A stretch of 64,000 nucleotides of DNA from [Clostridium] aminophilum (GTDB lineage: Bacteria > Bacillota > Clostridia > Lachnospirales > Lachnospiraceae): NCBI RefSeq assembly GCF_900101295.1, contig NZ_FOIL01000002.1:9259-73258 (forward strand). The letters run 5' to 3'. The position numbers and the translations under genes were made by a program. Of this stretch, positions 18,201 through 27,200 are shown one piece after another. Position 1 is the first letter of the stretch; every line of letters starts with the position of its first letter. The notes under the pieces are model-generated. The model searched no databases. It saw only the letters and a list, made by a program, of their open reading frames with translations, and was not told the origin of the DNA.

Positions 18201-21200
18201 AAGCGCTCTTCTCCTCGGCTGTATACGCCGGAAGCGCTATTTCCGTCTGATCGGTATAAGCACCTTCATTCCGCTTCACCTGATGTCTTGTATAAGAAGC
18301 GGCACCGTCTCCGGAAACATCCTCCCGGATCCGGTAGGACGCCGCCTTAGACGTTCCCTCCCGGTATACCGGAAGAGAATATGACGGAAGATCCCCGTTT
18401 TCTGTCTTTGTGCTTCTCCAGATATTTGCGTTCTCATCTCCCGCCGCTTTGGTGGAGACATTGTCCCCGGTCAGCTGGACATCCTGATAAACAGAAGAAT
18501 TTTCCGCATTGTCATCTCCCTGCGCGATCCGGAAGGTCATCTTCTGCGGCCGCACACCGTCGCGGTCAAACTGGTCATCCCATTCTTTGCAGATTTCCAG
18601 ACTCCGCATGGGAATGCGGTTGACACAGGTCGCGGAATCGGTGGTCGAATCCGAATAGAAGCCATTGTCCTCCGCCGAAGCAAAGGAACTCTCCTCCCCA
18701 AAACCGGAAGTGACCGAACCGATGGCAGTTTCTGCCAGAAGGCTGTCCACCGTTCCGTCCGCATTTACGCCGGAGCGGAGAATCGGCGCGGCGACACCGC
18801 CCGCTCCATCCGGATACGCCATCGCGTACTCGAAGAAACGGTAATGGGCCTCGCGGTATTCACCGTCCACCGGGATAAACCGCGGAAGACCGGTCATGGT
18901 CAGCGAAGTCTTCGTCCTGTCGGCTCCGTCTCCGTAATACTTCCAGTCTGTCCGGCTGAGAGTCATTTTCCGCTCAACCGGATATCCGGCACCGGAAGCG
19001 GTATCTTCCGTCAGAACCTTCCAGACTGCAGACGCTTTTTTCGAATCATCCGACAGGTCATCCGTCGTATAGGCGATCCGGAAAGTCAGTTCCTCCGGAA
19101 TGCCGCGGAAGCGGTCCGCAAATGCGATCTGCTCCGCGGTCAGCTCCGTGCCTGCCTGATCCGTCAGTTTCTTTCCGGAAAGTGTCACGGTCGCAAGACG
19201 GAACTCATTGTTCAGTGTCAGAACCGTATCGGTCTGCGCGGCCGCTCCGTCTGCGCGGTAAACATCGCCGGAAACGTGCCGCTTCGTATAAACCCCGCTC
19301 CACTCATCCGGAAGAGCAAGTTTTCCGATATTCTCTGCCTCCGCGGCATCTTCGGCATCCGCCGGAATATGGAAAGCACGATCCTCATCCCCGGAGAGGT
19401 TTTCTGCCGCATGATAGATGTAGACCGAGCCGTCCGGCGCATACTTCGGAAGTCCGGAAAGCCTTGAATCGGTCTCTGCTGCCGGGGTTTCTGTCGCCGA
19501 ACCTTCTGCCGCTGTTTCGCCGCTGACAGTCCAGCCGTGTTCTTTCGTCAATGTGAGGTTCGCCACCGTCTCCGGCTCATATCCGTCCGCCGTGCGGTAA
19601 ACCGTCACATGAATCTCTCCCGGCATATGGTCTGTGCCGTTTTTTTCCGCAGCGCCATCCTTCCACTCTTTCTTTACCGTGAGCGAGAGGTCATTGCTGT
19701 AGTGGTTGATCAGCGCAGCCGTTCCGAGTCCGTTTCCGGACGCGGTTGCATCGGTGCCGTCGGCATCCACGGCCGGCGCTTTGCTGTTCATAATGGGAAC
19801 CGTGCTGTTGGCCGTCTTCACCGCCAGCTTCTGTCCGTCCTGCTCCGTCTCGGTCAGCACGGCATAAGCCGTTCCCACCACCTTTTTCGTGGTATCCGGA
19901 TCTTCCTCCGCAATCTTATAGAGATACGGAGATCCGTCCGGTCCGTAGTACGGAAGACTGTCAAAGGTGACCTCTGACCGGTTTCCTGCTGCCGCAAGCC
20001 CCGCAAAATCTTCCGGATTCAGCGTGACCGTCTGTTCCGCTGCCTTCAGCCAGGTTTTGGCCGTAGCGTAGGTCAGCGGCGTTCCGTCGATTCCCAGACC
20101 GACGCTGCGGTAGAGAACAAATTTTACACTGACCGGTTTTGACTTCTGCACCTCTGTCAGGGAATCATAGCCCTCCCAGGTCTTCTCTGCCGTAATGCGG
20201 TAGTTGAGCGGCGGATCATAGGTATTGGTCAGCGCGATGCTGTTGGTCTTCTCGCTGATGGTGCCGTCGCCCTCTCTGTAAAGTTTTCCGACCATATCTG
20301 CCTGAGCTTTTCGCTCATCGGAGAGAAGATTCGGCCACTCTGCCCTGTGAGCGGCAAACGCTCCGTTGGTTCCGCCCTCTTCCTCTTTTGCATCCGGCTC
20401 ATCCAGCTTGTACAGACGGGAGAGCTCGATCACCTGATACTTATACAGACGGCCGTTCCCGTCATAGGCAGGCAGCGGGCCGAAACTGTAGCTGTCCTTC
20501 TGTGCGGTCAGTTCCACAAACATCGGCTCCGTATGTCCGTCCACCATGTTGGAGATGAGGTTTCTGTTCTCATCATATTTTTCCGTGCACGGCTCATACG
20601 GCCCGTAAGAAACATTGCCGCTCGCGTCCGTGCCGCGGTACTCCGCCCTTGTGAGGACAATGGTGATGGTCGGAAGGTGTACCTCGCTGAGGGATACGGT
20701 TCCCTCCGGGAGATTCCAGATCTTCTTTCCATAGATGGTCCGGTCTTTCACCGGACGGTTCACAATGGTGGAAGAAATCTTCTTCTCACTGTCAAAGACC
20801 GCCGCGGTCTGAAGATTCTCTTCACCGTTTCCGGAGATATTAACCTGCGGGAGGCGTTTTTCCTCATCAATCGCAAATCCGTTGTCCTCCGCTGTCGGCT
20901 CTCCGGAGAACGCGCCGACGATCTCATAGTCGCCCTGCGCATCCTGGAACTGCTCGACAAAGTAATAAGTATATTCGTCACCGGCCGCAGTGTAACGCGG
21001 AACATTCTTAAAGGTGTTCACCCACCAGTGGCTGGACTTGATCACCCAGTCATTGTCAAAATATCCCGCCGCCTCGGTCACGTCCTTTCCGAGTTTGCTG
21101 TCATAGTATTTCCGGTAAACCTTCATATAGATATCCGGTCTCCGGTTCACGGTCTCGGCATCTCCGAGATCCATCCAGTACTTGTTGACGCTCAGGCTGA

Positions 21201-24200
21201 AAGTTTCCGTCAGAACATTGTCAACGGTTACATTCTGAACATCACCGGTGTGGTGTGCGCCGATCTTGTATGAGCTCTTATCTTCCTCCGTCTGATTGGA
21301 ATACGTCAGGTCTCTTCCGTCATTCGTCTTCGTTGTAAAAGAACCGCCGGTCACCTGGATCTCCGCTGTCGTTCCGTCCTTCTCCGTGGTTACATGGTCG
21401 GCACGGACATTGTAGTGGAAAATTTCACCGTCACTGACGCTGTACTTCGGGAGCGCCTCGGAACGGTAATGCCACACATCGCCGGTATACTCTCCCTCTG
21501 CCTTTACCTCCATCGGAACCGCGGACTCGCCGTTGCCGTTGGCGTGATAGACGATGGTCACCGGGCGCGCGCCCTGATGATCGGAACCGTCCACCCAGTT
21601 GTTGGTCAGGTCGATGTAGAGAAGACCGATGCGCCGGTTCGTCAGGGCAAAATCATAGGTTCCGCCGTCGTAGGTCGCATTTCGCTCCGCCACCGGAAGA
21701 ACCGCATAGTTCTGATCCGGCGTGACGGCGAAGTCCATTTCCCCGGCCTTATTGCCATCCAGATAGTACTCCGGATAGGAGTTCTTCCGGTCCGCCTCCT
21801 CCTGTGCCATGGATTCCTTTGTATAATAGTGATAATTCACATTGGACGGATCGGTCTCACTGTCGTAACCGATGCCGGTCTCCACTACGCGGAAATGGGA
21901 ATCTTTTCCGGTTTTCCACGCAGCCTGCAGATCGATCTCCTCTCCGCCGACCATCGCCTTGTCCGGCAGGCTTCGGCGGACATACTGTTGGCTCGGCTGA
22001 ATGCTCCCCTTGTCCACGGTCGTCCAGTTTGTCTCGCCGTCTGCGCTGTACTGCAGGGCAAAATTCACAGTCTTGTGATACATGGAATCGCCGCCGTCGA
22101 TCCAGCGGTTCGTCACCGTATAATTGGCCTTTCCGGTCACCTTCTTCGTGTTGGTAAATACCGCCTTGTCCAGACTGTACTTCTCATGAATATCCGTGCC
22201 GGTCACAACCGCTTCTCCGGTTCCCTCGCCCGCGGTGTTAGAATAATCCAGATGGTACAGATCCATAACCTTTGTGCCGTCTGTCAGTTTTACCGCCGTC
22301 TCGCTTACCGTGTAGTGATACTGTCTTCCGGCGCCGTCATAGCGCGGCAGCGCACCCTCCGACGGAATTCTGTTTTTGCGCGTCGTCAGCTTTTCATAGG
22401 AATCGACAAGAAGTTTTTCGTCATAGTCGACGCGGTAGACCCTCGCCGCGGCATTGTCGCCGGAGGAGGGGTCCGCCGGCGCCTCATATTCGGTCTTATC
22501 CCTGTAGGCCGGATCTCCGGTGAACATCCTGCTTTCAACCGGATTTCCGGAGCCGTCCTCCCTGTATTCTGCTTTATAGTCAACGGTTCCGATCTCCACT
22601 CCGTCCCGATAGACGGTAAAGGTGATCACGGTATCCAGCTTTTTGGTATCCTGACCGTCCGCCGCATACGGAAGAACGCCGTTCGGAAGGAGCTTCGTGA
22701 TGTAGACCTCTGCGTCGCCCACCAGTTCGTTGGTGATGAGCTTCCCGTCGTTGGACATGGTATGAAGGTAGCGGTAACCGGTGTGGGAGATGACATACTG
22801 TTTGTCGTTCTCTGTGATCACCGCCGCCGGCTGATCGCCGTCCTCCTCAAAACGGATCTCCTCTTCCTCCGCGTAGTACTTGTATTCATGGCCGTTCTCG
22901 TCATAGCGGGAAAGCCCCGTAAACTTTGAGCTCGTGATGCTCTTGGTCTCCGCGTTGAACGGGCCGAGAACCTCTGTCAGCCCCCCGTTTCCGCTGTTAT
23001 AGGCACTGTCATCTTCATAGAGGGAATCCACATCCGCGCCGGTTGGAATCACGGCCGGAAGCTTCTTTCTCTTCAGTTTTAAGGTTACATAAGACTTTTT
23101 GTCGGCTCTCGCCGCGTCAATCCACTTCTCTGTCACCGTGACATCCGTGGTGCCGGTGAGCACAAGGTGGAGCTCATTTCCGTTATAGATGAAGTTTGAT
23201 CCGGATTTCGCGTCAAACCATCCGTTTTCCGCGGATTCCCCGTCTTCATCCGAATTCCGGTTCACCTCCCTCTTTCCGGCGTGGCGATCCAGTTTAAAGG
23301 AATCACCTGCGTTCAGCGTTCCCGCAGAACTTGCAGCCAGCTTCAGGAAATAGACATACGGATTTCCGTTCTCGTCAAACGCATTCAGGTATTTCAGTTC
23401 CGTCCCGGAACCGTCCTCCGGAACGCGGATATTCTGAATCTCATTTGCGGCCGAATCATTTGCCAGACTGACCGAATCCACATTTGGAACCGGGGACGCC
23501 GTCTGGAAGCTCTTTCCCTCCGCGTCGATGTAGCGGTAGAGAACGCCCTGATATTTCGGACGACGGTTCCCGTTATTCTCGTCGTTATACTTGTTCGCGT
23601 CGTTCCAGACGTAATTCATCGTGAAGGACGTCTTTCCGGTCAGCGCCAGATGAAGTTTTCCGCCGCTGTACAGCTCTTTTTCATTCATGCTGTCATTGGA
23701 CTCGTCCGTGTTCTCACAGTACGCGCCGTAATATGCGCCGGAAACGTTCTTGAAGAGTTTCAGGCCGTCCGCGGTCTTCATCTCGAACCGGGAAACCGCC
23801 CGTGATCCGATCAGCTTATCCTCCTCCGCAAGTTCCGGAAATTTCAGTGTGTAGACATACGGATGGTTATTCGCGTCAAAGCCCGGCGCATCCGGAAGTG
23901 TGATCACATCCTCTCCGGCTTCGGTCCGCTCGCAGGAAACCGTCACCTGCATGCCGTCTTCAAACGCAGCGGTATTGGAAGCGGTATCCACCGTCGCCTC
24001 TTCCGTCTTCTGATCCAGGGTTCTGGTCAGCACCGTCCCTTCCGGGAAATGATCCAGTTCCGGTCGGGTTCCGTACTTATCACCGTTATCTCCCCACTCC
24101 GCGACAGCCCGGTAATCGGATTTCAGGGTGTGAACGAGAATCTGATTGTTCTCCGTCCGCTCTTTGTTCGTGTCATACCGGCTCGTATAATAAAGCTTCC

Positions 24201-27200
24201 GGCCGTCTTCCAGCGTGAGGTAAGCGTTATCTCCGTCCACGGCAAGGCGGTATTCCACCTTCTTTACCTGACCGCTTCCGTTGATATCATCATAGAAATA
24301 TCCGTAGAGCTTCTGGACAAATTTGTACTCCCAGCTCATGTTATTGGATTTTTGGAGACCGATTCCGCTGTCGGAAAGAGGATGTTCCGCAGTGAGAATC
24401 TCCGCATTTGAGAGATCCAGTCCCTTGCGGCTTCCGGCTCCGGCGTCGAAGTAACAGTCGCCGTTTCCGTCTTCTTCCACATCTTTCCATGCGTCATCGT
24501 CATTTTCACCCTGAATCCGATACTGAAGCTTCAGTTTCGGAAGCGTCAGATTCGTCTTCGGGTTGTTATTGTCATTCCAGCGCATATCCAGAAGAACGCC
24601 CTCCTGGGACGGCATCTGGACCGTATACTCTGTCGTCTCCGAAGCATCGTCCAGATCCTTCTCCGGTGCGGAACCCAGCGTCTGATAGCGGAATCCCTCC
24701 GCCTCTGCCGCATCATTATCCACGGACAGCTTCAAATCCTTCGAGTCGGAATAAGTCTTAATGGTCAGCGTTCTCGGATTTTCCATATTGACGCGAAAAG
24801 TCAGCGTCTGATTGGCAAAGGAATATCCTTCATTACGGTCAGCGATACCGTCATTCGCTCCGTTCTCGATTTCGGTGAGCTCTGCGATCTGCGCGCGCTC
24901 TCCCTCCGCAAATCCGGTCACCCGGAAAGGAACCGCAGCATTCATGTTCTGGGGATAAAGGGAGAGCTGTACCTTATACGTAATCTCTTCTCTCTTCTTA
25001 TACATAAGAAGAAGTTCTGCATCCTGACGGAGAGCAGACGACTCCGGCACATTTTCCGCACGGTATCCGGTCCGGCTCACAGCCGTCACCGGAATCTCGT
25101 CGTCACCGATCCGGAGAACTGCTTTGTCAAAATCATATTTGTAAATCTTCGGCGCGTTCTCGCTGTCCAGCGCTCCGTCCGCCAGCCGGTCGGCGATCTC
25201 ATAGGAGATATTTTCAAGATCCGTCTCCGGAATCTCCTCGTCGCCGCACATGTATTTCACATCCACGCGTACGGCACTCTTTTCCCAGCGGAATGCTGCG
25301 GATGTTTTCTCCGGATCCTCCGAATCCAGTTCTGCCGGAGCTTCCGTCCGGTATTCCCCGTCTCCGGTTTTGGATTCATATCGTACCGGACAGGTGTCGT
25401 TTCCGATGCGGACACTGTCGATTCCGACGGAAAAGGACACCGACAGTTTTTCGTTTTCTGCCGCGGTATCCTCGGTCACGCCGCGGGCGATCAGGGTAAA
25501 TTCTGCGGTTTTCGCCGGAAGGGTAAACAATCCGTCTTTCACTTCCACAATCTCCGTCTCGCCGTCTTCTGCCGGAACCTTCACTCCGAATTCTACGGGG
25601 ACATTTTCTCCGGTGGTCTCTCCGTCCGGATCCTTCACCATCTTCGCCTTCACATCATGAATGGCGTATGTAATGAAAGTGTCCTCGCTCTCTTCTGCAG
25701 AATCCGAAACTTCTTCCGCGCGGAGTTCAAATTCCTGACAGATACCGTTTTCCACTGCCGTCATGAAAGCCACCGCAAACTCGGAGAAGTGATCCGCCTT
25801 GACTTCCACACTCTTCTTTGCGGTATCCACTGCGGTCGGCAGCATTTCCGCATTCTTCTCTTCATCCAGATGGAAGACCGCCACGCGCTCCTCCCCTTTT
25901 TTGATCGCGGTCATGTCCAGTCTGGAGAAACGGACGCTGACCTCGCCTTTTGACGTATCCGGCTGAACTTCATTTCCGTCCTTATCCAGAATGGTGATGT
26001 CGAAGACATAGCTGCGGATCAGGGACGGCTTTTCCTCTGCGTTCTCCCCGTTCTCCGTCTCGGCCGCTTCCTTCTCTCCGATGGTGTCCCTCAGCGCATG
26101 GTCAATGGTCTTTTTCCGGTAATCCGCCACTTTGACTGCTTTCAGGGAGCTTCCTGCCGGAAATACTCCCGCCGGCGCGCTCACCTGAATGCGGACGCTG
26201 TCAATGGTAATATGCTTGTTGAATTCCGCGGTCTGCGCTTCTTCTCGGCTGATTTTGACCGCGGCAAACACGCCGGTCTCCTCCGCACGGAATGAAACCT
26301 CCCGGTTTTCTTCATCGGTCTCGATATCTTCTTCCGGAAGGATCTCCGCCTCCGGATAATCCGAAGACTCCGGGATGATGTCCTTTACGGTATCGATGAC
26401 CGGTTTGACCACCGTGTCGCCGACCAGATCCATGCCGTCTTTTACCCGGCTGAGAATTCCACCGTCCATGCCTCCGTTTGTCTCTGACTTGTCCTCGGAA
26501 TCCTCACTGCTTTCTTCCCGCTCCGGTTCGTCTTTTTCTTCCGCATCCGTATCCGGAACGCCGTCATTTGCCTCTGTGTCGGACATTCCAAGTCCTGACG
26601 GATCGATGCGGAACACGTGATAGCTGCTCTCGCCGTCCGCTATGCCGTCCATGTTTACCGGCTCCACACTCACGTGAAGCTCACCCTCCGACGTATCCGG
26701 AGTAACGGTTTCGCCGTCCCGGTCGGTCAGGAGAACTTCGAAAGAATATAATTTTTCGATCTCCGGAAGTTCAATATACTGTTCTTCCGCATACCGGCTG
26801 ATGCCTTCCTCCACGGAACCGCGAACCGTCTTTTTTGCCGCATTTCCCTTGACCGGCAGAACACTCAGCGTTGTTCCGGCCGGAATCACGCCGGCCTCGG
26901 CATCCACCGTCACATTCACCGGGCCGCTTTCGCTGCCGACGTGTCGGACTGTTTTATGGAACGGAAGTGAACCGTCATCCACCGTCACGGTGATCTCCGG
27001 CATTTCCGCCCCGTCGCCCGGAACCAGTCTGGAACTCTTCACTTCTGCGCGGAACACATAGGTTCCCGGCACCTCCGGGTCGTAGACATCCGACACAGAC
27101 TGATCCGGGTCAATGTTCCAGCGAACCGTCACCGGGCGGAGTTTCATGCCCTTCGGTGCTTCTGAAGCGGGGATGGAACCGTCCAGCAGTCCGTCAAAAT